Shown here: positions 7,827 through 15,589 of the stretch, in pieces
Layout of the letters: every line of letters starts with the position of its first letter
Numbering within the stretch: the stretch's first letter is position 1
From: Sulfurovum sp. UBA7648
Lineage (GTDB): Bacteria; Campylobacterota; Campylobacteria; Campylobacterales; Sulfurovaceae
Direction: 5' to 3'
Length of the DNA: 61,203 bases
NCBI GenBank assembly: GCA_002483605.1
Contig: DLIG01000021.1
Span: 108,260-169,462 of the forward strand
Notes under the pieces: generated by a model
Database searches by the model: none
Told to the model about the DNA's origin: nothing
What the model saw: the letters and a program-made list of their open reading frames with translations, nothing else
Made by a program: the position numbers and the translations under genes

Positions 7827-8264
7827 ATGAAAAAATTGACAATTATGTCAGTAGCCGCTATGGCTCTTTTATTCGTAGGTTGTGGTGAAAAACCAAAAGC
7901 AACTGAAGCTAACGCAACTGAAATGAACGTAACAACTGAAGTTGTTGCTCCTGAAGCTAACGCAACAACTGAAGCTAACGCAACTGAAGCAGCAGCTCCT
8001 GAAGCTGCAGCTGCTCCGGCAGCAGACGGTGCAGCTTTGTATACTGCATGTGGTGCATGTCACGGTGTTGACGGTAAAACTGCAGCTCTTGGCAAATCAG
8101 CTGTTATCGCTGGTCAATCAGCAGCTGACCTAGAAACAAAAATGCATGGTTACAAAGCCGGTACAATTGATGTAACTGGTAACGGTGCTCTTATGAAAGG
8201 CCAAATGGCTAATCTTGACGATGCTCAAATGAAAGCTTTGGCTGATTATATTTCAAAACTATAA
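7827..8264 (+). CDS. lipoprotein-anchored monohaem cytochrome c
   Basis: 145 residues from ATG 7827, preceded by AAAGGA. Three parts are visible: signal and lipobox (LLFVGC, lipidated Cys19), a NATE/Ala-Pro-rich linker to about residue 68, and a class I cytochrome c domain with CGACH haem binding and a later ALMKGQM segment for the Met axial ligand, ending in a helix (MKALADYISKL). It is probably a tethered electron carrier in the periplasm, for example between the bc complex and an oxidase, though the partner is not shown. Its place after queD matches a haem-binding lipoprotein gene I recall in C. jejuni. Confidence 0.9.
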   Translation: MKKLTIMSVAAMALLFVGCGEKPKATEANATEMNVTTEVVAPEANATTEANATEAAAPEAAAAPAADGAALYTACGACHGVDGKTAALGKSAVIAGQSAADLETKMHGYKAGTIDVTGNGALMKGQMANLDDAQMKALADYISKL

Positions 8265-8274
8265 TTTAGCTGCT

Positions 8275-8298
8275 CTTCCCTTTCTCGGGAAGGGTTTT
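8275..8298 (+). terminator. Rho-independent terminator after the cytochrome gene
   Basis: CTTCCC and GGGAAG form a short GC stem around TTTCTC, followed by GG and TTTT. It overlaps the end of the convergent moeA gene by two bases. Confidence 0.65.
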
Positions 8299-9523
8299 AT
8301 AATACAAATATATCTTTTTCTTTTTTATAATCCATCATATAACCAATCGGAATAATTTTTATAATTTGATTTTTGTCTATGTGTTCTATATTCGGAGTAG
8401 TGATCATTAAACTATTTGTATCTTTGAGTGTTGACACTTGGTTTGGAGCCTGCGATAAAAGAGGATTAAAAAATTTACCGTCATATTGCCCCAAGATCAC
8501 ACTATGTTTCCCGGATTTTAATCTAAACTCATCATTTAATGCAGTTTGTATGATCGAGTGATAATGTTTGGCAGCACTTTTGAGTTTTTCAAGCAGAGGG
8601 ATAGCAAACAGTTCGAAATTTACCATGGCTGCCAAAGGATTTCCGGGCAATATAAACACTAATGTATCGCCGATTTTTCCTAAAGATGTCGGTTTACCGG
8701 GCTTGATGTCTATTTTTTCAAATAGCATCTCCATGCCAAGCTCAAAAAAAGCCAGTTTGGTTATATCTTTATCTCCTACACTTGCTCCACCGCTGGTGAT
8801 TATAACATCACAACTTAGAGATGCTTTGATATGTTCTTTTAGAGTTTGCAGATCATCACTGCAAATATTCAAGCTTTTTGTTTGACAGCCAATGCTTTTG
8901 GCTCTTGCGGCAAACATGGGAGTGTTGGAGTTGTATATTTCAAATTTTTCTATATTTTTTTGTGTGTATGGTTTGAGTTCGTCTCCGGTACTCAATATGG
9001 TAACATTTGGCTTGCATACTACTTCTACGGTATCTACTCCTTGAGAAGCAAGCAGTCCTATGGCATAAGGCGTGATCTCTTCCCCTTGACGCAAGCAAAT
9101 AGCGCCTGTTTTTAACTCTTCCCCTTGCAATCTTATATTGGCACCATATTTGACATTATTTGGCAATGTTACCGTATTTCCATTTACAGCAACGTTTTCT
9201 AACGGAATGATAGCTTCACAGCCCAAAGGCACCGGAGCTCCAGTCATGATGCGAATTGCATAATTTTCTTTAAGGGCTGGAATGTTTTTGCTTCCGGCAT
9301 ATAAAATATCTTGACACTCTATAGACTCTCCGGCATTTGCAACCCTAACAGCATACCCGTCCATGGCAGAGTGATCAAATTTAGGCAGGGGAATCTTCGC
9401 ATATATATTATTTGCGCATATGCGTCCTATGCTCTCTTCGATTTCTACGATTTCGTGTTTTGCAACCGGAATGGTTTTTTTATATATGATTTCTAATGCT
9501 TCTAGTATAGATACAGCCATCAT
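8297..9523 (-). CDS. moeA: molybdopterin molybdotransferase MoeA
   Basis: Inserts molybdate into adenylylated molybdopterin. 408 residues, standard length. The N-terminus (LEALEIIYKKTIPV) leads to FDHSAMDGYAVR (about 49-60), the family signature. Later come RIMTGAPVPLGCEAIIPLE (about 91-109), LSTGDEL (about 175-181) and ITSGGASVGDKDIT (about 241-254), the MoeA/MogA-type binding loop, and LPGNPLAA. ATG 9523 or 9520 could start it. It lies convergent to the cytochrome gene and divergent from rsmE, and it is absent from this spot in the C. jejuni order I remember. Confidence 0.94.
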   Translation of the reverse strand: MMAVSILEALEIIYKKTIPVAKHEIVEIEESIGRICANNIYAKIPLPKFDHSAMDGYAVRVANAGESIECQDILYAGSKNIPALKENYAIRIMTGAPVPLGCEAIIPLENVAVNGNTVTLPNNVKYGANIRLQGEELKTGAICLRQGEEITPYAIGLLASQGVDTVEVVCKPNVTILSTGDELKPYTQKNIEKFEIYNSNTPMFAARAKSIGCQTKSLNICSDDLQTLKEHIKASLSCDVIITSGGASVGDKDITKLAFFELGMEMLFEKIDIKPGKPTSLGKIGDTLVFILPGNPLAAMVNFELFAIPLLEKLKSAAKHYHSIIQTALNDEFRLKSGKHSVILGQYDGKFFNPLLSQAPNQVSTLKDTNSLMITTPNIEHIDKNQIIKIIPIGYMMDYKKEKDIFVL

Positions 9524-9556
9524 TGACCTTTTTGTTTAGATTATATCAAAAGAGTG

Positions 9557-9562
9557 TATAAT
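9557..9562 (+). promoter_or_regulatory. -10 box for rsmE
   Basis: TGTATAAT in the 63-base gap between divergent moeA and rsmE, 24 bases before the rsmE start. Confidence 0.5.
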
Positions 9563-9586
9563 CTATTTAAATTTTGCGGAGGGATT

Positions 9587-10261
9587 ATGCAATATCTTTA
9601 TCATGAGCATGCAGGAGATGCATCGCTTGAATTAAATGGCGATGCACATCATTACATTTTTAAAGTCAGACGTCATAGGGTAGATGATGTTATAGCTTTG
9701 CGCCATTTAAAAAATGACATTATATACATGTACCGTATAGTCAATATGGATAAAAAACAAGCTCATTTGGAACTCCTGGAAGAAAGAAGCCTGTCAATCA
9801 AAGCTGCAAGAAATCTGCATATAGGCTGGTGCATGATAGATCCAAAGAATATAGAAAAAGTTTTACCTATTTTAAATGAAATGGGAGTTGCATATATCAC
9901 ATTTATCTCATGTGATAGGTCTCAGCAAAATTTTAAAATTGATTTTGACAGGTTTGAGAGGATACTGCTTAATTCATCACAACAATGCGGCAGAAGTGAT
10001 AAGATGAAGCTCGAGCTTGGAGGCAGTCTAAAAGAGTTTACATCCGATCATCCTAAAGCACTGATGCTTAATTTTTCAGATAAATTGCTAAATAATATTG
10101 AAATGGCTGATGATATGACCATCGTAATCGGCTGCGAAGGAGGATTTAGCGATAAAGAGGTTGGACTTATGCCAAGCGACAAGATCGTAGGACTAGATAC
10201 TCCGCTAATCTTGCGCAGCGAAAGCGCTGTTTGTGCCGTTGCTAGTAAAATGTTGGTTTAG
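9587..10261 (+). CDS. rsmE: 16S rRNA m3U1498 methyltransferase RsmE
   Basis: SPOUT-family methyltransferase of 16S rRNA U1498. 224 residues from ATG 9587, which follows GGAGG at 9578-9582; the frame continues upstream without a better start. An N-terminal PUA-like part (QYLYHEHAGD, HHYIFKVRRHRVDD) is followed by the SPOUT domain with SSQQCGRSDK (about 139-148), IGCEGGFSDKE (about 181-191) and the C-terminal knot segment LILRSESAVCAVAS. Its position ahead of rpmE-rsmI-rlmB fits the C. jejuni order. Confidence 0.93.
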   Translation: MQYLYHEHAGDASLELNGDAHHYIFKVRRHRVDDVIALRHLKNDIIYMYRIVNMDKKQAHLELLEERSLSIKAARNLHIGWCMIDPKNIEKVLPILNEMGVAYITFISCDRSQQNFKIDFDRFERILLNSSQQCGRSDKMKLELGGSLKEFTSDHPKALMLNFSDKLLNNIEMADDMTIVIGCEGGFSDKEVGLMPSDKIVGLDTPLILRSESAVCAVASKMLV

Positions 10262-10266
10262 GTAGT

Positions 10267-11421
10267 CTAAACACTCAAAAAACACTCCGGGTCTAAAGAG
10301 GTAGCGAGCATCACAGAATTGATATCTAAGTGTTCAATCCATGTATTGCTTTTCTGATTATTTGGGTCTATCCAAAATTTTTCTATGATATCACACATAG
10401 GTATATAGCTTGCAAGTTCGTAGAGTTTAGATTGCAGCATAGTGTGGTTTGAAAAACACTCAGGGTGTTCTTTGGCAAGCATTTGCATTTTTTTTACACC
10501 ATGCAGACCTATGCTAAGCCCTAGTTCGCGAAACCCAAGTCTATGCTCAGCCGGATACCTCAAAGTATTTGCACCCAAAAAAGCATCTATACCGCTTTTG
10601 GAAGATGACAACAGTTTTAAAAGCATATCGGATAAATGGGTCATGTTGTAGTTTATGATAAGTTGCATCAATGTACAAGCGCTATTTAGCAATCCCCCTA
10701 TGCCTAGGGGGTCATGGGTATCTAGATCCATAATGTGAGACATTTGAAATAAGCTTATCAATTCATTATCAAGATTGATATCATTATCTCTTAAAGCAGT
10801 TTTGATCAGTTCAAGATATGTGATATAACCATCCAGTGCATCATGCTGGCCCATTGAGGTTACTAAAGGATAGCTTAGATCAATACTCATTTTCCAATAT
10901 ATTCTCTTTATACCGTCAAACACAACATATACAAACTTGGCATGAGCCGTTTTTGCCAGTTCACAGGCCCAGAGGTTATATTTTGGATCGCCGGTTACTT
11001 TTGTCGCTAGATTAAGGGCGTGCATCCATTTGGTGAGATAATGAAAATATTGTCCGTCTTGCTCCCATTCTAATCTTTCATCAAAAGGTTCGTTCTCTTT
11101 TCTTTCATTGTTCTTTTTGCCGATTCGCAGTCCTCCTATCGTAGGGTGACTTTCTCCTTCTTTTTCATCTAAGCCGCTAATCCATCCATTGCGCAAATCA
11201 TCACTTCGATGCTTTCCTAAAACATGGTGTACTTGATCAATAAGAAGCAAGGCGTCATCTTTGTAACCCGTATTGTCTGTTTTTAAAAAAAGTCCTAATA
11301 AATTACATACTGCAAAGGCATCTGTCCATAAATAGCGTTTTGGGGTACATTTTTTGTTTTTTATACATGTACGTTTCTCAAAATCTGCCATAATCGTTTT
11401 TATAATAGTTTGTTTGTCCAC
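10267..11421 (-). CDS. conserved hypothetical, helical, Trp-rich; unknown
   Basis: 384 residues. The start is GTG 11421, which has AGGAGG about five bases before it; an upstream ATG in frame (11508) adds an implausible hydrophobic lead. No signal peptide. Marked segments: YLWTDAFAVCNLLGLF near the N-terminus, HHVLGKHR, GWISGLDEKEGESHPTIGGL, LEWEQDGQYFHYLTKWMHAL, SYPLVTSMGQHDALDGYITY and FRELGLSIGLHG. Repeated helical segments with conserved aromatic and acidic residues recall (alpha/alpha) toroid enzymes such as glycosidases and epimerases, but I cannot name a family or substrate. It is divergent from a phosphoribosyltransferase. Confidence 0.8.
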   Translation of the reverse strand: MDKQTIIKTIMADFEKRTCIKNKKCTPKRYLWTDAFAVCNLLGLFLKTDNTGYKDDALLLIDQVHHVLGKHRSDDLRNGWISGLDEKEGESHPTIGGLRIGKKNNERKENEPFDERLEWEQDGQYFHYLTKWMHALNLATKVTGDPKYNLWACELAKTAHAKFVYVVFDGIKRIYWKMSIDLSYPLVTSMGQHDALDGYITYLELIKTALRDNDINLDNELISLFQMSHIMDLDTHDPLGIGGLLNSACTLMQLIINYNMTHLSDMLLKLLSSSKSGIDAFLGANTLRYPAEHRLGFRELGLSIGLHGVKKMQMLAKEHPECFSNHTMLQSKLYELASYIPMCDIIEKFWIDPNNQKSNTWIEHLDINSVMLATSLDPECFLSV

Positions 11422-11464
11422 GATGACCTCCTGACGGGTTAATTCATCTTGATTGATTTTTATG

Positions 11465-11470
11465 TATAAT
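11465..11470 (+). promoter_or_regulatory. -10 box for the phosphoribosyltransferase
   Basis: TGTATAAT in the 88-base divergent gap. A second TATAAT at 11489-11494 is close to the ribosome site and less likely to be used. Confidence 0.45.
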
Positions 11471-11509
11471 TTATAGTAAAATAAAATTATAATATAAAAA
11501 GGAGTCAAA

Positions 11510-12133
11510 ATGTTAAAAAATCGTAAAGATGCCGGTGAAAAGTTGGCATTGGCTCTTCAAAAATACAAAATAGACAATGCCTTGGTTTTGGCTATCCCAA
11601 GAGGAGGAACAGAACTTGGTTATGAGATAGCAAAAGCATTTGGTTATGACCTTTCACTGATCATTTGCCGCAAGCTTCCATATCCATATAATCCGGAAAG
11701 CGGATTTGGTGCTATCGCAGAAGACGGTTCCATTTTTATTGATCAAAGAGCAGCATACAATTTGGACGATCAAGAGATCGAACAAATAATTGCAGACCAA
11801 AGTGAAGAGATACAAAGACGTATCAAAACATTGAGAAACGGCAAGCCTCTCCCCTCCATTAAAGGCAGAACCGTGATACTGGTAGATGACGGTATCGCCA
11901 TGGGTTCTACTATGCATGTAGCAGTTGCTTTATGCAAAAAACAAGAAGCCGAAAAAATCATAATAGCAGTGCCAGTAGCAGGTGCTAGCGCTATAGCAAA
12001 ATTCTCTCCGCTTGTTGATGAGTTGATTGTGTTAGAATCACCGTACAACTTTCATGCAGTTGCACAGGTTTATGAAGATTGGTATGATGTGAGCGATGAA
12101 GAGGTGTTAGAAATCTTAAGCAGGATAAAGTAG
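11510..12133 (+). CDS. phosphoribosyltransferase-domain protein
   Basis: 207 residues, type I phosphoribosyltransferase fold. The PRPP loop is VILVDDGIAMGSTM (122-135), with the two acidic residues followed by G..GST. The early loop AIPRGGTELGYEIA (28-41) binds pyrophosphate in this group. FGAIAEDG (66-73) and the end FHAVAQVYEDWYDVSDEEV match the stand-alone family often called predicted phosphoribosyltransferase (COG1926-like). The natural substrate is unknown; it is not a clear hpt, apt or pyrE. GGAG lies before the ATG. A secreted-protein gene follows after 21 bases. Confidence 0.85.
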   Translation: MLKNRKDAGEKLALALQKYKIDNALVLAIPRGGTELGYEIAKAFGYDLSLIICRKLPYPYNPESGFGAIAEDGSIFIDQRAAYNLDDQEIEQIIADQSEEIQRRIKTLRNGKPLPSIKGRTVILVDDGIAMGSTMHVAVALCKKQEAEKIIIAVPVAGASAIAKFSPLVDELIVLESPYNFHAVAQVYEDWYDVSDEEVLEILSRIK

Positions 12134-12154
12134 TTATGGTTATAGGGTAAAAAA

Positions 12155-12595
12155 ATGAAAAAATACAATTTTATGTTTATCGTCACGATTGTGATCACAA
12201 GCTTTGGTATGAATTTTTGTCTTGCCAAGGATACCGATAATATCTCAAAAGAGTGCTTTACTCCTGAAAAAGGCACACAAATACGTAAAGATATTTTGGA
12301 TGTTCTCAGACAAGAGGTCAAAAGTATGCATGGAGTAGATGTAGTATTTGTTGTAGAGCATTTGAAAGTTCAAGATGGTTGGGCATGGGTGCATGCATTC
12401 CCGCAATCACCTGACGGTATGAGTAGATATGAAGACATTAATGCTCTTTTTAAATTGCAAAACGGTGAATGGAAAATAGTAGAGCTGCCATGTGCAGAAG
12501 AAGAAAATCCGGAATGTTTAGGCGATCCATCGTATTTTTTGAAACTCAAGCAACGCTTTCCAAATATGCCTCAACAAATACTGCCAGTCGAGTAA
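12155..12595 (+). CDS. secreted hypothetical protein
   Basis: 146 residues with a Sec signal peptide (MKKYNFMFIVTIVITSFGMNFCLA, cut after LA about residue 25). The mature part has DILDVLRQEVKSM, VVFVVEHLKVQDGWAWVHAFPQ and ALFKLQNGEWKIVELPC, the pattern of small periplasmic NTF2-like proteins that carry a WKIVE strand near the end. Three Cys in the mature region (ECF, LPC, ECL) could form a disulfide. Function unknown. It probably shares a transcript with the preceding phosphoribosyltransferase. Confidence 0.8.
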   Translation: MKKYNFMFIVTIVITSFGMNFCLAKDTDNISKECFTPEKGTQIRKDILDVLRQEVKSMHGVDVVFVVEHLKVQDGWAWVHAFPQSPDGMSRYEDINALFKLQNGEWKIVELPCAEEENPECLGDPSYFLKLKQRFPNMPQQILPVE

Positions 12596-12634
12596 TTTAA
12601 GAAGCACTCTTATGAAAATTTAAATAATTTTGGA

Positions 12635-12640
12635 TATAAT
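12635..12640 (+). promoter_or_regulatory. -10 box for the RNA/rpmE leader
   Basis: TATAAT; transcription would start near 12647, about 205 bases before rpmE, giving a long non-coding leader or separate RNA. Confidence 0.55.
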
Positions 12641-12646
12641 TCCAAT

Positions 12647-12830
12647 TCTTGAAAGCTGTCTCCGTATGAGGTTGCAGCGACCCCTAGAGTATCTAGCGGA
12701 AGGGCACAATGTGCCAGAATAGGTTGGTTGCCTATCGATTATAATGCAATATAGCAAAGCTATAGTTTGCTGACGCTGAGTTTTCTTCAGCAGAAGGCTC
12801 ACGCAGCCAGTTGCTATTTTGTTGAAAATA
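12647..12830 (+). ncRNA. unassigned structured RNA or rpmE leader
   Basis: About 185 bases with no ORF and richer in G+C than its flanks, starting seven bases after a good -10. Hairpins seen by eye: CTAGA/TCTAG (12684-12696), GGCAC/GTGCC (12703-12715), CTGA/TTCAG (12776-12790), GGCT/AGCC (12796-12808). GCTG near 12655 can also pair with CAGC near 12803, and CAGCG near 12675 with CGCTG near 12774, so an overall closed fold is possible. I searched by eye for RNase P, tmRNA, SRP, 6S and common riboswitch signatures and did not find them. It is either a regulatory leader of rpmE or an independent RNA. Confidence 0.45.
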
Positions 12831-12851
12831 AATTAAAAAAAAGGTAAAAAG

Positions 12852-13052
12852 ATGAAAAAAGATATTCATCCGAACTATGTTGATTGTAAAGTAACATGTG
12901 CTTGCGGCAATACTTTTGACGTTAAATCAGATAAAGAAAATATAAGCGTGGACATTTGTAACGAATGTCATCCATTTTTTACAGGTTCTGAAAAAATCGT
13001 TGATGCGGCCGGCCGTGTTGATAAATTCAAGAAAAAATATAACCTCGGTTAA
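12852..13052 (+). CDS. rpmE: 50S ribosomal protein L31, zinc type
   Basis: 66 residues, the length of L31. It begins MKKDIHPNYVDCKVTCACGN. C16, C18, C36 and C39 (TCACG and CNECHPFF) are the zinc-binding Cys of the C+ type, which is replaced by a Cys-less paralog in zinc starvation in some bacteria. The ATG follows a weak AAGG. A long leader or RNA of about 200 bases precedes it. rsmI follows after 40 bases. Confidence 0.97.
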   Translation: MKKDIHPNYVDCKVTCACGNTFDVKSDKENISVDICNECHPFFTGSEKIVDAAGRVDKFKKKYNLG

Positions 13053-13059
13053 TTTTTTT

Positions 13060-13085
13060 CATGCAGTGCTTTTGCGCACCGCATG
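13060..13085 (+). other. hairpin between rpmE and rsmI
   Basis: CATGCAGTGC and GCACCGCATG pair with one mismatch around a short loop, ending 8 bases before the rsmI ATG. No T-run follows, so termination is unlikely; it may mask or shape rsmI initiation, which lacks an obvious ribosome site. Confidence 0.4.
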
Positions 13086-13092
13086 ACAACTC

Positions 13093-13917
13093 ATGCTAAC
13101 ATTCATTCCTACTCCGATCGGTAATCCTGCTGACATAACTATCAGAGCTATGCGTCTATTTGAAGAGGCAGAACTGTTTTTATGCGAGGATACCCGAAAT
13201 ACAAAACACTTGATGACACTGCTGCAAGAACGCTACGGTATGCAAAAACCGCAGGCTTCATATCTATCTTTTCATGAACATAACGGCAAAGAACGCTTGA
13301 TGCAAATTGCAACTGATCTAAAAGAAAAAAAAGTAGTCTTTGTGAGCGATGCAGGTATGCCGGTTATTTCCGATCCTGGTCAATTACTCGTAGATCATTG
13401 TCAAAAAGAAGGTGTATCGTATGATGTACTTCCCGGAGCCAATGCCGCATTGACCGCTTTTGTAGCCAGCGGATTTAGCGGAGGAGAGTTTTGTTTTGTA
13501 GGGTTTTTACCGCAAAAAGGCAAAGATAGAGCCGCAGCACTTCAAAAAGCTATGAGCCAAGAGTATCCGGCTATTCTTTATGAAGCACCCCACCGTATGC
13601 TTAGATTGCTAGAAGAGATAACTGCTATAGAACCAAATAAAGAGCTGTTTTTGGCAAAAGAATTGACCAAAAAATACCAAAAATATTATCGAAATGAAGC
13701 CAAAATTCTTTTTGAACAATTTAAAGAAGAAAATATAAGAGGCGAATGGGTGGTGATTTTGCAGGCAAACGGAGAAAAACCGCTCTTTAGTTCTCTTGAT
13801 GAGATAATGGCACTAGATATAACACCAAAAGAAAAAGCAAAACTCATGTCGCAAATGAGCGGGAAAAGCGTCAAAGAGTGTTACGATGAGGTTATCAGCC
13901 TAAGCAAGATAAATTAA
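13093..13917 (+). CDS. rsmI: 16S rRNA 2'-O-methyltransferase RsmI (C1402)
   Basis: Methylates the ribose of C1402 in 16S rRNA. 274 residues. The tetrapyrrole-methylase fold shows FIPTPIGNPADIT (4-16), LFLCEDTRNTKHL (28-40), SFHEHN (58-63), VVFVSDAGMPVISDPG (79-94) with the GMP.ISDPG loop, and VLPGANAALTAFVASG. EAPHRMLRLLEEI (about 166-178) is also family-typical. No Shine-Dalgarno is visible before ATG 13093, but the conserved N-terminus leaves no other start. Confidence 0.95.
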   Translation: MLTFIPTPIGNPADITIRAMRLFEEAELFLCEDTRNTKHLMTLLQERYGMQKPQASYLSFHEHNGKERLMQIATDLKEKKVVFVSDAGMPVISDPGQLLVDHCQKEGVSYDVLPGANAALTAFVASGFSGGEFCFVGFLPQKGKDRAAALQKAMSQEYPAILYEAPHRMLRLLEEITAIEPNKELFLAKELTKKYQKYYRNEAKILFEQFKEENIRGEWVVILQANGEKPLFSSLDEIMALDITPKEKAKLMSQMSGKSVKECYDEVISLSKIN

Positions 13918-14077
13918 AAATTCTACTATACGGTTTTTTTGGATCAATTTGTTTTTTCTTCTCAAAATCGAGCGCCAGCTTGCCCGTTTTTTATAAAAAA
14001 TCTTATCAACATATCAATAACTATAAACTTAAAATATAACAAGATTTATACAGCAAAAAAAAGGTACAATTAAGCCT

Positions 14078-14764
14078 ATGATAATTTATGGAAAACAAGT
14101 CTGTTGGTATGTGCTTGAGCATCACAGAAAATCGGTAAAAACTGTTTATATAGCCAAAAAAGGTATATTGCCTCAAAAGTTATTTGACAGCTATAGGGAT
14201 CAAATCAAATTCTTAGAGAATAAATGGGCTCAGGTGATGAGTAAGGGCGGAAATCACCAAGGCATTCTAATAGAACTTGAGCCATTCGAACAAAGTGATT
14301 TGGCCAGTATGAAAAAAAATGATTTTTTAGTAATGCTTGACGGTTTGACCGATGTCGGCAATATAGGCGCCATTGTGAGAAGTGCATATGCTTTGGGGGC
14401 AGACGGCATCATAGCTGTGGGGGTAAACCAGCTAAATTTTGCCGGCATTGCAAGAACTAGTGCAGGAGCGTTATTCAGTATGCCTATGATGATAGCTTCC
14501 AATAGTCTGGATGTGCTTCATGAATTACATCAAAGTGGTTTTAAAATTTATGGTGCTGCAATGAACGGCACATCTGTAGAGGATGTGGCTTTTGCAGACA
14601 AAAAAGTACTGGTTGTCGGAAGTGAAGGAGAGGGGATATCAAAACGTGTTTTAGGAAAAATAGATGAGCTTGTATCTATACCTATGAAACACGAATTCGA
14701 TTCTTTAAATGTAAGTGTAGCGACTGCTATTTTGTTGCATAGGATGAGTAATGTTATTAAGTGA
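14078..14764 (+). CDS. rlmB: 23S rRNA 2'-O-methyltransferase, TrmH/RlmB family
   Basis: SPOUT methyltransferase, by family and neighbours the one acting on G2251 of 23S rRNA. 228 residues. The N-terminal substrate part is IIYGKQVCWYVLEHHRKSVK; the catalytic domain has LDGLTDVGNIGAIVRSAYALGADG (about 88-111, N and R conserved), LVVGSEGEGISKRV (about 186-199) and the C-terminal knot IPMKHEFDSLNVSVATAILLHR. A -10-like TACAAT lies about 15 bases upstream. The 3' end overlaps the next gene by 14 bases. Confidence 0.92.
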   Translation: MIIYGKQVCWYVLEHHRKSVKTVYIAKKGILPQKLFDSYRDQIKFLENKWAQVMSKGGNHQGILIELEPFEQSDLASMKKNDFLVMLDGLTDVGNIGAIVRSAYALGADGIIAVGVNQLNFAGIARTSAGALFSMPMMIASNSLDVLHELHQSGFKIYGAAMNGTSVEDVAFADKKVLVVGSEGEGISKRVLGKIDELVSIPMKHEFDSLNVSVATAILLHRMSNVIK

Positions 14765-15557
14765 GATTTTAGAAGAAAACAGTGTTCAGAGTATCCATAA
14801 TAAAACTAAAATATCTATTGATGTTTTAAATAAAATTATAGCCAAAGATTTTACAAGTTTTAAAAAGGTTCAAGCATTTGGATTTATCTCTATTTTAGAA
14901 AGAGAGTATGGCAGAAGGATTGATGATTTGCGCGATGAGTGTGAAGAGTATTTTGCTGCGAATACAAAAGAAGAGATTCCTTTTATCGCACCTAATGCCA
15001 TAAAAAAAACTTCTAAGCCTCAATGGTTGATATGGCTTGCTTCTTTTGGGATCTTGGCATTGACAATATATTTTCTTATACAATCAAGGATGCAAAACGA
15101 TATACCGGTATACAAAGATGATGCAAATCTTACAATATTGAGCAATTCAAAAAACAATATTGAAACAAATGCAGCTATGAATACTAATACGATAAAAAAA
15201 GATACAAATATCACAACACCTGCTTTAAGCGCAGATAGCAATACATCGCTAAGCAGTGATAATAATGTTACAGGATCGCAGCAATTTAAAATCATTCCCA
15301 AAACCAGGCTGTGGTTTGGAATTATGAATTTGGAGACAAAAGAACTTGAAAACAGCATTATTTCAACCGCTTTTGATATAGATGCTGGAAAACAGTGGCT
15401 TATAGCTACAAGCAAGGCATCTTTTAGCTTGCAAACATCCCAAGGCTTTAAAGAGTTTGCAGATTATAAAGTTCATTATTTTAAAGTAGACAATACCGGT
15501 TTTGAAGAGATCACAAAAGAGCAATTTGTTGCTCTTGGCGGTCCAAAAAAATGGTAA
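14751..15557 (+). CDS. RodZ-like single-pass membrane protein
   Basis: 268 residues. A cytoplasmic N-terminal part (LLSEILEENSVQSIHNKTKI...FKKVQAFGFISILEREYG) resembles a helix-turn-helix of the RodZ type. One helix (WLIWLASFGILALTIYFLIQ, about 92-111) is followed by an Asn/Thr-rich periplasmic linker and a C-terminal domain with KTRLWFGIMNLETKE and WLIATSKASFSLQTSQG. This domain order is that of RodZ, which links MreB to cell-wall synthesis; sequence similarity is low, so the role is inferred. It starts inside rlmB, so translation is probably coupled. Confidence 0.75.
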   Translation: MLLSEILEENSVQSIHNKTKISIDVLNKIIAKDFTSFKKVQAFGFISILEREYGRRIDDLRDECEEYFAANTKEEIPFIAPNAIKKTSKPQWLIWLASFGILALTIYFLIQSRMQNDIPVYKDDANLTILSNSKNNIETNAAMNTNTIKKDTNITTPALSADSNTSLSSDNNVTGSQQFKIIPKTRLWFGIMNLETKELENSIISTAFDIDAGKQWLIATSKASFSLQTSQGFKEFADYKVHYFKVDNTGFEEITKEQFVALGGPKKW

Positions 15558-15589
15558 AATAACACAAATTTTTATAACAAGAGAAAAAA

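Noticed and set aside
12646..12845. Known RNA classes (RNase P, tmRNA, SRP, common riboswitches) at the rpmE upstream region
   Set aside because: Signature strings such as those of RNase P CR-I, the SRP GGAAGCAGC apex or the tmRNA tag were not found; left unassigned.
13060..13085. Hairpin after rpmE as a terminator
   Set aside because: No T-run on either side in the right direction, and rsmI starts only 8 bases later; kept as a plain hairpin.
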